Source: Xylogone sp. PMI_703
Taxonomy: Eukaryota > Ascomycota > Leotiomycetes
Assembly (NCBI GenBank): GCA_021399445.1
Contig: JAJTUQ010000008.1
Location: 992,001 to 1,056,000 of the forward strand
Length of the DNA: 64,000 nucleotides
Direction: 5' to 3'
Both the position numbers and the translations under genes were made by a program. The notes beneath the pieces were generated by a model. That model saw only the letters and a list, made by a program, of their open reading frames with translations. It did no database searches and was not told the origin of the DNA. Numbering within the stretch: the stretch's first letter is position 1; every line of letters starts with the position of its first letter. Below, piece by piece: positions 11,070 to 21,184 of this stretch.

Positions 11070-11804
11070 GTATCCTCACTGTACGTTATTCACAAAATTT
11101 ATATATGTAGAGGCTGACCCGCAATCAAGGTTGAGCTCTAGCGTGAAATTGCGGGATATTTTATTTTAATCACTTCTAGTCGTGCTCTACCAGCACAGCG
11201 GATGGGTGTCGTTTCGAATCGTTAGTGTCGGGTGTCCAAATCTCGATATCGAGCTTGGTAGAAGCCTAAATGTGTTAGCTAGAAACTAGTCAAAGTCGGA
11301 CTTTTCCCAAAAACATTATAATATTAACGTCCGCCTTACCTCCAATTTCGCTGAGAAATAGCAGCCCCAAAGAAGGTGCAACATATGAACGGTATTTTTG
11401 GTGTCATTAGTCTATCGGAAATGGCGAAGCAATAGTAGCCTACGCGTGATGAGAGTTGCTATTGGCTTTGTTTGAAGTGGCTAGTGCGCATAAGCTTAGC
11501 CTTGTGGCGCTAATACAGTCAAGATTACGGAGTACATTAAATACCCATATTACGCACAAAAGTGGAGTGCGGCGATGCAAAAAATGGCTGCAGTGGGACT
11601 CAATTGGTTGATTCTCGCGATTTGGATGATCTGCAACCTTGTTTTGACAACATCTGTGTCAGAAATAGTGCTTACATAATTAGATCTGACCAATCACAAG
11701 CGTAAGCGCTACTGGATTAGTGTATGAAGAGATTTTACGGGCTTACCTCTATGTACTGTACATCATCAAGACTAGCAGTGAATAGAGTCTCTGTACCATA
11801 CAAT
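11070..11804. other. Intergenic, no gene seen
   Basis: Only short broken frames are present. The region flanks the first inverted-repeat unit. Confidence 0.4.
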
Positions 11805-12560
11805 TTATATGTGTAGTAGCCTGACCACTGCGCCATAACCTTTGACAATCTGACATCCCCATTTTCTAGCTTCTTCAGCGCGTACCGATTCGCCATACTG
11901 TGTAACGTCTAATCTAGTTATATCGACACAATTATCTCGTAATTCTTTCACCAGGGCTTTTTGCGAAACTAGTAAAGTTGCGACGTGTCGATCCGAATTT
12001 TCAAAGCCTACTAAATGAGAGATACTAAAGATTATAATTTTGAATGCTTGATATCGCATTAGTCGCGAGTTGGGCTGCTCTTTGACCGTTACAATGACAA
12101 TAGTATCCTTTTGGTATGTGATGTGCATCAACTGCCGCATTTTCCATTTGGCCTGTTTCACAGAGATGACTGGCGTTATGAAGATTTCTCGTAACAAGTA
12201 ATAAAGGAAATAGAGAATGGCGCCTATGATCTCGTCTGATATGTAGGAGGTTTCCGTATGCCATATTTTGCGTGTGGCTATGAGGCTCGGGTATGTGAAG
12301 TTCATATTCTTACTCATTATGTACGACAAATATGATTATTCAGGCCACAGTACTGTACTGTGCTGAGGACGGAAAGGCATTATCTTTGACTGATAAAGCA
12401 TTTGCATATCGAATTCAATGCTGTGGCGAGTAAACCACGTCCCAACGGGGCCAGTTTCAACAGCCAAGAGCCAACCGATCGCCATTTCTGGAGATAGATA
12501 CTTTCGCTTCCCTAGCAATATAGAGATAGTACGGACAAATTGGTTTGTGGATATATCCAC
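11805..12560 (-). pseudogene. Hypothetical protein gene with one in-frame stop
   Basis: Two open frames (12336-12560 and 11805-12329) are in the same phase and separated by a single TAA directly after a WPE tripeptide. Read through, they form about 250 residues: IGWLLAVETGPVGTWFTRH early, a hydrophobic IIGAILYFLYYLLREIF stretch, then a soluble C-terminus (LVSQKALVKELRDNCVD). The stop could come from CAA by one C-to-T change. The 5' two thirds of the first frame lies in the left inverted-repeat arm and is therefore present again, reversed, at 14.1-14.35 kb. I do not recognise the family. Confidence 0.45.
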
Positions 12561-12633
12561 CGTAATATGAACGAAAATGCCCTCTACATGACTGTTTTGT
12601 AATCTGTATCTACCGTAGGGTCAAGCTTTAGAT
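12366..12633 (+). repeat. Inverted repeat 1, left arm
   Basis: This stretch is the reverse complement of 14026-14359 with scattered substitutions and one 50-bp block present only in the right arm (about 14072-14125). The inner end of the match stops sharply at CAAGCTTTAGA; the outer end fades near the ACGGAAA sequence. Together the arms enclose 1.39 kb. Confidence 0.8.
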
Positions 12634-12948
12634 TTGAAGGGAGAGGAGATCAAGATGACGGTGCTCGCAGGCGGAAATACAGCATCATAACCATGTCCTC
12701 TTGCCATTCTGCATAATGGATTAGAGGAAGTCTATGCAGGCAGCCTTATTCTACTGTATTAACGCATCAAAAAGATCCGGCCAAAAGCGGCGACAGTACC
12801 GCCATGAGTACCAGAACCGGCTCAGAGACAAAGCTGGCAGCAGTTGTTTCAGGGAGCACAAAATATGGAACTATAATAGTATACAGAAAACTAGAGTGAT
12901 TATCTACATACAACCAGTTTCCTTAATCTCACAAAACTTTGAACAAAA

Positions 12949-13269
12949 ATGACCATCTCATCTACTAAGAAACCTCCTCGTGGGTGGTGGGCTTTGCTAC
13001 TCTACTCATCTTTACTTATAATCATTGGATCAATCTCGTTATTCGCTTTGAGTACAACGATTCGATTTTTACAATACAGTTTTGGTGTCATAATCATTGC
13101 CACTCTAGTATTGTCATCTGCATTGATTAAATTCACAACAAAAGACGTTTTTAATATTAGAGTTTATAAATTCTTAGTATGGCTTATCGATGGAATTTTT
13201 GAATATATCCAGCGGGTTACTCTCCAGAAGGTGCGCACACAGCCCATCAAGACGAGTAATAAAAAATAG
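12949..13269 (+). CDS. Small membrane protein between inverted repeats
   Basis: An intact 106-aa frame begins at ATG 12949 in a favourable AAAAATGA context. It has a short basic N-terminus, two strong membrane spans (about residues 13-37, WWALLLYSSLLIIIGSISLF; and 43-65, FGVIIIATLVLSSALI), a hydrophobic third helix (YKFLVWLIDGIFEYI) and a basic C-terminal tail ending in KK. The KK end could act as a dilysine-type retrieval signal, though the spacing is not checked. It is the only good gene in the spacer of inverted repeat 1, so it may be cargo of that unit. No known family. Confidence 0.6.
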   Translation: MTISSTKKPPRGWWALLLYSSLLIIIGSISLFALSTTIRFLQYSFGVIIIATLVLSSALIKFTTKDVFNIRVYKFLVWLIDGIFEYIQRVTLQKVRTQPIKTSNKK

Positions 13270-14025
13270 ATTTGAGTATGTGTAAGGGTTCGTGGAGAGC
13301 TCATGACGCGGTTTAGCTGACAATGGTTTACAGCAAAACTTATTAGAGTTCTGAATTTTAGCTACGACATTTCTATTTAGCGACCTTATTAGGAGGATGC
13401 TTGTTCTTGTACTCGTCCGCATAGTAGCGCAAGGGACATTGTGGAGGGAGTAAGATGATAATGTATTCTTATTCTAGAAAAATTAAGTATTATTGTACCG
13501 TATGCTAGGCAACAGAATTGAATGAAACTATCCACAACTCGACCAAACCAATTTGAGTGGATAGGCACACCAAATAAGGGAAAAGTTATAACATACGAAT
13601 TCATACTCGAACAAGATGGATTAAGAGTTAACCTAGAAACCAATATTCAGCTCTTTTCCTGCTCTCCTCCTCCCATCCAATTTCGTTGTTTTTTAATTCT
13701 GTGAGAGAAGATAAAGATAACGGGTTGAGGCACAATAAACCGGCAATTTTTCTAGCCCAACTCTCCATTTGTTCAAGGGTGACAGAGCTGTATTTGGTAA
13801 TGATAGGTAAACAAGTACTCATTAGGATGAGCGCAGTGTAAACGACTACATCATCTGGTTATGGAGATGATTGAATCACCATTTCTATATAACGATCCCG
13901 GTCCTGGGCATACTGCTCAGGGTTCTTGCCACGAATCTGACCATGGCGTTCCCCATCGCCAATATTCTGCCACATGCTCTGCTCCAAGTCTACGAAGTCT
14001 TTGGTCCCGAATTTGGGCGACATTT
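13270..14025. other. Spacer of inverted repeat 1, no further gene seen
   Basis: Several ORFs of 60-84 codons overlap on both strands without conserved features. No transposase-like sequence is visible, so the unit is not an obvious autonomous element. Confidence 0.4.
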
Positions 14026-14359
14026 TTCTTTCTAAAGCTTGACTCTACGGTAGATACAGATTACAAAACAAGCATGTAGAGGATAGCCTTCTATTGCATA
14101 ACCTACGAAGCGCGACCCAACGTTGCAAACGTGCATTTTCGTTCATATTACGGTGGATATATTCACAAACCAATTTGTCCGTACTATCTCTATATTGCTA
14201 GGGAAGCGAAAGTATCTATCTCCAGAAATGGCGATCGGTTGGCTCTTGGCTGTCGAAACTGGTCCCGTTTGGCCGTGGTTTACTCGAAAGCCACAGAATT
14301 GAATTCGATACTGTATACAAATGCTTTATCAATCAAAGATAATTCTTTTCCGTTCATGA
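14026..14359 (-). repeat. Inverted repeat 1, right arm
   Basis: Reverse complement of 12366-12633. It contains an extra block of about 50 bp (around 14072-14125) absent from the left arm. On the plus strand it carries the antisense-oriented partner of the minus-strand coding segment (NQFVRTISILLGKRKYLSPE), ending in an early stop. Confidence 0.8.
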
Positions 14360-14860
14360 TTTAATAGGTCAGCAATGTAAGTTACTTCGACATGTTTGAG
14401 TACAGAAAGATTGAAAATTTATAGTTCGGTTTAATGAATAGGATATAACACTCTAGCTAAGGCTTAGTACAAGTCACTCCAGCCCTCCCCCAGTAAAATT
14501 TTGCATCACGCTTGGAAAATGTAAGCTTTGTGGTGGCCAAGAGGGGCCTTGCCCATTTACTTTCTCGGATCATAATTTCGGGTCTTTCGGCGCCAAATTT
14601 GGCGAAACTCATCAAACGGAATTTATTGCCTTCCCGAAATTAAAATACAGTACATGCGAATCTTAAATACTACTATTTCGAGAGGACAAGTACTGAGGCT
14701 TGTCAAATTCTATGCCGATACGGTTGAATTCGATTTTGGGAGCATAAAGGGCAGGGGTATTGAGATTCTGGCCTCATTATGGAGAATCCGAGATGGTGGT
14801 CTAGGAGCTCGTAAGGATCACTCTAATGATCATGATTCGGAAGGTAAACCAGATCCCGTA

Positions 14861-15134
14861 ATGGGCTAAGGAATGGGGATTTAAGAGGAGATTATCGATC
14901 AGAGCGATACATACTTAATCAACAATTACACGTCAACATAATCGGATCCCGAGCACTGCCGGTATCACAGCGGATTTACGATACTACAAAGTGTAAAAGG
15001 GCTCAATAGTTACCATGGCCCTTAGGTATACAAACAAGAAATATAGTATTAACTAGTTAGATTAATGTGACGTAGTGAATATAGTTCTTTTAGTAGTTCA
15101 GCACTCCCGACGGAAATGGCAGCGTAGGCATCAC
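14861..15134 (+). repeat. Inverted repeat 2, left arm
   Basis: About 274 bp that matches the reverse complement of 16613-16882 at roughly 90-95% by eye. The outer end starts at ATGGGC and the inner end stops at AGGCATCAC. The arms enclose about 1.48 kb containing the relic at 15511-16440. Confidence 0.85.
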
Positions 15135-15510
15135 GCACAGAATGTGTAAAGCAGTAATAATTCGAGGTAGATGCAGAACTTAAATTGCAACCAAAAACAA
15201 GTGAGCTATCAATAATTTTCCTAGGTTATCCTTACTCAATCTTCTTCTTAAACAAAATGCTATCTACCGTAAAGGGACAGACCGAATCTGCCGACGGCTT
15301 TTTAGGAAAAGGTTCGAAAATCACACACAAGTTTTCATTACGGTAACTAGGCAGTGGTAATGGTAGTACCCCCGAAGCTTATGACTGAGTAAGCCATTTT
15401 ATCCAGCTCAATATTAATTAAGCCATTCAAGCCGTACTATATTACTTAAATAAGGATCAAAATCTGCTGATGCTTAGATTTAAGACCTGATCGTAACTAA
15501 TTTATTAATC

Positions 15511-16440
15511 ATGCGTTCGCTTCCATTACCACATTTCCTCATTCAAATAGGAAAGGCTCTCTCTGCAATCTCACCAAAAACCATTTCCGAGGTAATTAGC
15601 TATAAATTGAAAGATAATGATAGCAAAATCTGTGATGCTATCTTTAATGATGAGAAATATGCGAAGTTGCTTACTGATTTGGGACTCGATTTGATACTTT
15701 TCGGCGTGGATCTTGTACAGCCAAAAACTTCTGACACTTATGTTCTTCTCACTTATATAGGCCAAAAACCAAGAGAACTATGGAAGCACAGGGAGCTTTT
15801 TCTAACGTCTTTAAGACGTCACAGTCTGGACTAGGGTTTTCCATGGACGGACTCTCAAGGAATCGAATAAATTCTTTGAATGCTTGAGAGAGGGCAAATG
15901 CGTCGAACGGGTCCCTATTTGTTAAGGTTGCTATTTGCTATCTCACATCTTCTATTGATTTACAACGCTAACAGGAGGTTATTTCAGGCAATGGCCTTAT
16001 TTCCCGAGGCACAGCATATGGCCCAAATAGAGTATCGGGGTACATAGGAACAGGAGGTCCCCAGGAGCGTAGCTTGTGACAAAGATGGACGTATACAGCT
16101 CCTCGATTCGAATATAACCCTTTTCACTGCAGGAAATATTCTCTCAAATAAAGAAAAAGAATACGTGCTAGAGCCTAGACGACTCTTTTCTGCTGAAAAT
16201 GGAATTATACAATCAGCTTATTTAAATTGGAATGAACGCAAATGCATAAAGGTGGAACACAACCACATTGCAGGTGCACTGGGCAAGAATGCTATTTTAG
16301 AAGATGTCTCGGACGTTTGTATGACGCAATTGTCTAAGTTTCCAAAAGGAAAGGGGTATCTGGCGTTCGTGCGTTCAAGTCTCCCGATTGAAGAGAAGCT
16401 AGTTATCGATTTTCACAAATTCAGTGTGTATGTACGCTAG
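15511..16440 (+). pseudogene. Decayed paralogue of the 18.9-kb hypothetical gene
   Basis: Two open blocks (15511-15834 and 16165-16440) follow the same order of motifs as the intact gene at 18884: AIFNDEKY (there IFKDESW), LFLTSLRRHSLD (there FFASLREHDYD), LEPRRLF (there EDPRRLF) and a LNWNERKCIKV block (there LYYKDENLIKI). The blocks are separated by a stop right after HSLD and about 330 bp of broken frame, so the gene is not functional as read. It is the only gene-like content inside inverted repeat 2. Family function unknown. Confidence 0.6.
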
Positions 16441-16612
16441 CAAGGGTTACCCGTGGGATTGAGATTAAGGAAAACTGGGAATCGAATGCGGATTGGGAAT
16501 TTAACCAAGTTCTATTATTTCGACAGATATAACGTTATACTACAGTAATACTAATTAATTGGTTAATTGATTCAGTATTACTAAAATACTAAGTACTAAT
16601 TTCCGAACCCTG

Positions 16613-16882
16613 GTGATGCCTACGCTGCCATTTCCGTCGGGAGTGCTGAACTACTAAAAGAACTATATTCACTACGTCACATTAATCTAACTAGTTAATA
16701 CTATATTTCTTGTTTGTATACCTAAGGGCCATGGTAACTATTGAGCCCTTTTACACTTTGTAGTATCGTAAATCCGCTGTGATACCGGCAGTGCTCGGGA
16801 TCCGATTATGTTGGCGTGTAATTGTTGACTAAGTATCGCTCTGATCGATAATCTCCTCTTAAATCCCAATTTCTTGGCCCAT
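16613..16882 (-). repeat. Inverted repeat 2, right arm
   Basis: Reverse complement of 14861-15134, 270 bp. Its outer edge at about 16882 is almost exactly where homology to the 22.5-kb locus begins on the other side, so this edge is a shared breakpoint. Confidence 0.85.
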
Positions 16883-16958
16883 ATGTTGACTTATGCACGA
16901 ATAGATGTGTGGCTAAACGCTTGAGGAATCTGGATCTCGAAAGGAATTGATTGCTAAT

Positions 16959-17321
16959 ATGGACCCATCATTTCGCCCGAACTTATCATTTGGATATCGG
17001 CCGACTTCGAGCATTTATAGTGAGGATGTCTCGACTATGGCTGAACTGGTTCGCGCTGTCTCTGAGGAGGCCAGACAGCAAGAGCATCAGACAGTCACCT
17101 CATACGTTGCAGAGAATCGATTACTTGAGGAGGAGATTGAGATCTACAGAAAGAAATGGAACGAGACAATTATGGTTGTGAATGAATTATTACAAGCTAT
17201 CATCGCTATCAAAACGAGTCTTAATAAGGTAGCTAAAAAGGTAGCCGTTGCAGAAAGGGACTGGTTAGCATTCTGGGGTATCTACAAGGAGTCTGATGGA
17301 TCACACCCTCCGTGGATCTAG
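16959..17321 (+). CDS. Type A W-tailed coiled-coil protein, intact copy
   Basis: ATG 16959 opens a 120-aa frame. After an N-terminal FGYRPTSSIYSEDVSTMAEL segment, a predicted helical core runs from about 40 to 105 (ENRLLEEEIEIYRKKWNE, LLQAIIAIKTSLNKVAKK), and the end is AERDWLAFWGIYKESDG then HPPWI. A near-identical copy lies at 22580 with matching upstream DNA from about 22500, a reversed relic lies at 38977-39172, and 24919 encodes a diverged relative with the same Tyr-Arg and W-x-W-like tail spacing. I do not recognise the family; small size, coiled coil and lack of signal peptide suggest an intracellular partner protein. Confidence 0.6.
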   Translation: MDPSFRPNLSFGYRPTSSIYSEDVSTMAELVRAVSEEARQQEHQTVTSYVAENRLLEEEIEIYRKKWNETIMVVNELLQAIIAIKTSLNKVAKKVAVAERDWLAFWGIYKESDGSHPPWI

Positions 17322-17594
17322 AAGCTGTTGATGTTAAATCCTCTTGTATTCTTTGCACCGCTGCTATTTCGGTAAGGCAACAGAATGGATCGAGTTGATA
17401 AAGAAGAGTTAGTCGTTGATAGAGATCCATTAAGCTATATCGCAGAAGAGTGAAGATCAGATTTATGATTACTATTTAACAAAGTTGAAAGATGGGCGAT
17501 AGTACTTCACGATATTGATTATTGCACATTAAGTCATTACGTCCCGTTTATTAAGACCGTGTCCAAGATTCAGAAATAAATATCATGAGTGGTC

Positions 17595-18472
17595 CTATTT
17601 ATTTTTAAAACCACCTTTCCGTACCAATTCATGATTGTCTTTCGAGCAACGCCCTTCAATTGTATAGCACTCCAAGCAAATGGCAAAATCTCCACCATTA
17701 CATGCTCGGCATTCGTAGTAGATCATATCTTCTGGAACGTCCAAAGTACAGATGTCACACCATCTAGATGCCTTAGTATTAGGTCTTGGCACTACTCTGG
17801 TATCCCTCTGCATTCTGAATTTGAAAGCAGAACTTGCGCGATATCAGCATACCCGCCCCTTCTGGCCCAGCATAGTGGAGTGCGTCCGAAATGATCTTTA
17901 GAATCGATATCAACTCGCTCAACAACTACTAGCAACTTAACCACCTCTGTACGGCCATTTCTTGCCGCTATTGATAATGGGGTTGAACCGTAATAATCTT
18001 TCGGGTCAAAATTAACATTCTTATGACTTAGAAGAGCAATTACACTACTGTCATATCCATTCATAGATGCGTATGACAGGGGCATCCGACCGTTGTTACA
18101 CTTCGACTCGATAAGACGATAGTGGCGTCCAACCATACTTATTCTTTGACTCGATGTCAGCACCTTTCTCGAGAAGAAGCTTCACTACTTCAATATGACC
18201 ATTCGAACTTGCTACATTAACGGTGTCCATCCATCATTGTTCGCAGTTGTAATATCAGCACCTTTCTCGAGGAGAAGTTTTATTACTTTAATATGACCTT
18301 TTAAACTTGCTGCATAGACTGGTGTCCATCCATATTTACTAACAACAGTAATATCAGCACCTTTCTCGAGAAGAAGCTTCACTACTTCAACATGACCATT
18401 CGAACTTGCTGCATTAACTGGTGTGCTCGGTAGAATCGGCTGAATATTGCCATACAATTTTACCAGACCCAT
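17595..18472 (-). pseudogene. Ankyrin-repeat plus ZZ zinc-finger gene, frameshifted
   Basis: Minus-strand blocks give about six ankyrin repeats (VEVVKLLLEKGAD, YGWTPVYAAS, HIKVIKLLLEKGAD, GSTPLSIAARNG, TEVVKLL, FGRTPLCWARRGGY) followed by a ZZ-type zinc finger with the expected cysteine pairs (WCDICTL, YECRAC, AICLECY) and histidine end (DNHELVRK). This is a common C-terminal architecture of fungal signal-transducing or incompatibility proteins. The frame is broken at least near 18215 and 18125, and again near 17800 before the ZZ block, so the gene looks dead. No N-terminal effector domain is visible upstream; 18473-18883 has nothing coherent. Confidence 0.8.
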
Positions 18473-18883
18473 TCAACATGGGCAAAACCCGATATTCAAT
18501 TTTCACTTCTCGTCCTATCCCACTATGTATTTTCCCACTATAAATATAGCTGTAGATACTTCGTAGGACAGGTAATTCAATTCATCTTCACGTTCCATAG
18601 TTGAGTTCCTGTAACGATGCAGTATATCGGAACCCCCAGGTTCCGACAATCCCATTTTTTGTTGAAAAACGGATCTTTGCCTGAGGATTTGCTAAGTGTG
18701 ATGACTGCTGACTCTGACCAAAATCGGCGTCGCTGTCCAGTGAGGGCCGCAATAGAACAGTGACAAAAAGGCTCGTAGAGCAGCAACCCATTATGGCGGC
18801 CGTACAATCGGACCCGTAATAAGGTAAAGATATTTAAAAGGAAGATATTCGTGAAATATTTCATAGTAAAACGGCTATTGAAA

Positions 18884-19681
18884 ATGTCTCAAACAAAAGG
18901 ACATTTGGCAAGTCTTTCAAACGATATAGGACATGGAATTGCAGCGTTGGTTAGTCCATTGTCCCGAGCAAGTCTAGGTCGAGCCTTTGCCAGAGGAACT
19001 TCTGTGTTCAACTTTACGCAGACACAGAAAAGATCTGCGAGGGTCTGGGATATGATATTCAAAGACGAATCATGGCTTCAAGCTATCGATAATATAAAAT
19101 ATGACTATACTCATCCACCAAACCCTACTCTCGTAGGAGATGGTCTCACAAAACTATATTATGGTTCTTCTACATCAGCATATATCATTCTCCTAATATC
19201 TGATTGGGGCGGTGATTGTCAATATTTGAAAAGGAATTTCTTTGCATCGCTAAGAGAACATGACTACGACAAACAAGCATTTGAAGTTCGCTTTAAATAT
19301 TCTAACATTATCCTTAATGTCCATGACGTTGTTAGTAGCCCAGAATGGATTGAGATGGAGGACCCGAGACGACTCTTTCGCTGCTACAAACAAGATTTAC
19401 AAACCGCTGTGCTATACTATAAAGATGAAAATCTTATCAAAATCCGACCAGACCAAATAGGCAGAGTTAATGATATGCCAATGAAAAGGAAAAAGTGTAT
19501 TGAAAATATATGCTCTCTTCAATTAAAATTCGGCGACGGAATGCCTGTATATCGTGTTATACGAAGGCGCGATATACCAGTTAGACTAGTTAATATAGAG
19601 ACGATGGACGAGAATGGAAGGAAATGGGTTGCTAATTGGAGATTGGCCAGAGCAGATGAACGCGAATGGTGGCCAGTCTAA
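18884..19681 (+). CDS. Hypothetical protein, intact member of a local duplicated family
   Basis: A clean single-exon frame of 265 aa starts at ATG 18884. Visible marks are a helical N-terminus, RVWDMIFKDESWLQ (about 52-65), a hydrophobic YIILLISDWGGD strand, FFASLREHDYD, PEWIEMEDPRRLFR, LYYKDENLIKIRPDQ and a basic/aromatic end (WRLARADEREWWPV). The alternation of short hydrophobic strands with conserved charged motifs suggests a folded globular domain. A decayed relative with the same motif order sits inside inverted repeat 2. I know no function. It stands alone between a broken ankyrin-ZZ gene and a pogo relic. Confidence 0.7.
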   Translation: MSQTKGHLASLSNDIGHGIAALVSPLSRASLGRAFARGTSVFNFTQTQKRSARVWDMIFKDESWLQAIDNIKYDYTHPPNPTLVGDGLTKLYYGSSTSAYIILLISDWGGDCQYLKRNFFASLREHDYDKQAFEVRFKYSNIILNVHDVVSSPEWIEMEDPRRLFRCYKQDLQTAVLYYKDENLIKIRPDQIGRVNDMPMKRKKCIENICSLQLKFGDGMPVYRVIRRRDIPVRLVNIETMDENGRKWVANWRLARADEREWWPV

Positions 19682-19966
19682 GCAAGAAATGTATTTGTAG
19701 ATTAGTAACTATTGCATATAAACGGTATGGTGCTAAAGCTATTGCGTTATAAAACTTTAAATTAATGCTTGTAATTTATTCCGTATGCTTTTACTCTTAA
19801 GAACTACTAACAACTCAAACATATAATCACGGTACATGTTATACGCCCAAAATAGGTTATCTCTCTTAGTGATCTTTGTAAGCACTAGGAGCTATTTGAG
19901 TTAATGAGAGAAGTGCTGATGTAATATTTTGCGAAGAATACCTAGCATAGCTGTGAAGATAACCAC

Positions 19967-20434
19967 TTAATGGGTAATATATAGCTTATAAACTCGGCCA
20001 GAATGACTTAGATGAATCTGATAACTCCCATCGCCCTCTTTGGGGATTGGTCCGGGATAACCATTGTCTTCATTACTTTGTAAACCACCCCCATACATAG
20101 TTGCAACTGTCGAAAATATGAGCATAGTTCCACTCTTGTAATACCTGACGTCTTGCGGGGTACGGCCCGCCTCTATATCATCGACTTTCGGAATGGTTAA
20201 TTCGGCGAGGGGCTTCGGTATACCTTTGAGTACTCTATCTGGGTTGAACGGAAACAAACCACATGCGGCCCACGCGGCCGTGATATTCCTCTTCGTGAAC
20301 GCTTTTGCTCTTGCGGACATGGAGCGACAGAATGGACTCTGCCTGTTAGAAACGCTGGTGCCAGAATGAGATCGGGCTTCTGTTGAAGAGACATTCAATG
20401 AGGAATTACTTATGCAGCAAATTTCGAAGGGCAT
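19967..20434 (-). pseudogene. Pogo/Fot1-type transposase C-terminal relic
   Basis: The minus-strand frame contains AFTKRNITAAWAACGLFPFNPDRVLKGIP (split by positions 20220-20300), which matches the segment following the DDE catalytic core in fungal pogo-superfamily transposases (pattern: T-x-x-N-I, then GLFPFNPDRVL). The catalytic core, the helix-turn-helix domain and the terminal repeats are not visible, so only a fragment remains. The frame continues to a stop near 19967 with sequence of unclear origin. Confidence 0.7.
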
Positions 20435-21184
20435 ACCAGATCTTGAGAGGTTAGCGAACTGGCTGTCGGCCTTGCTGAAAAAACTCTGTGCTCCAATGAG
20501 GGATGATTTGGTAGACCTGATGGCTACTCAATTAAGTACCGGAGGCTACAATTTGAATATCAACTTAATAATTGACGGTATTAGTTTGAATGTCGAGCTT
20601 CCCGGATCCATGTCAAAACCGCATAGTTGCGGGCATTCTGTAAAGCTTGGTTGAACCTATCCGAGGCGCAACATCCTGGCCAACGCTTTTTGGATGAACT
20701 ATATAAGCGCGGGGAACGCATAATGGTGAGGCTGGGGACGGAGTTCTCACATTGCTAGAAAAATAGGTGGCAATCCATATTGATTGGTGACGAGAGTATC
20801 AACTTCCGTTACTACCAAACATATCTATAGGCAGTTTACCTAATAGGATCATTATTCCTTAAGTTAACTCGTGATAACATGTCCTTCTGAGACATGTCTA
20901 ATGCCACTGTCAACAAAAGCATGTTTGGCCAATAACAACCTGGGTGCTTCGATACAATCGCCCAGAAATGTGTGAAGTGGAGATATATACATCGCTGCGT
21001 AACCATGCTATTCCTATCGCTTCCAGCGTGAAATTCTGCAAAAGAGTCGCTCTGCTTCCTATCCTGTTGCAATGCGTTCCACGGGAACGGTCTATTCTAT
21101 CATAACGAGAGGAGTCATGGATCCCTCCCGACGGGAACGATCCACATTCTGGGAAACAGGTTGTACCCTAAAATCAAAACGGAG
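20435..21184. other. Intergenic, nothing recognised
   Basis: An 80-codon open frame at 20412-20654 overlaps the transposase relic antisense and is not convincing. The right end grades into the minisatellite. Confidence 0.35.

Noticed and set aside
1..18472. NLR (NACHT or NB-ARC) gene suggested by ankyrin and ZZ blocks
   Set aside because: No P-loop or NACHT motif was found in any frame near 1-400 or 17.6-18.9 kb.
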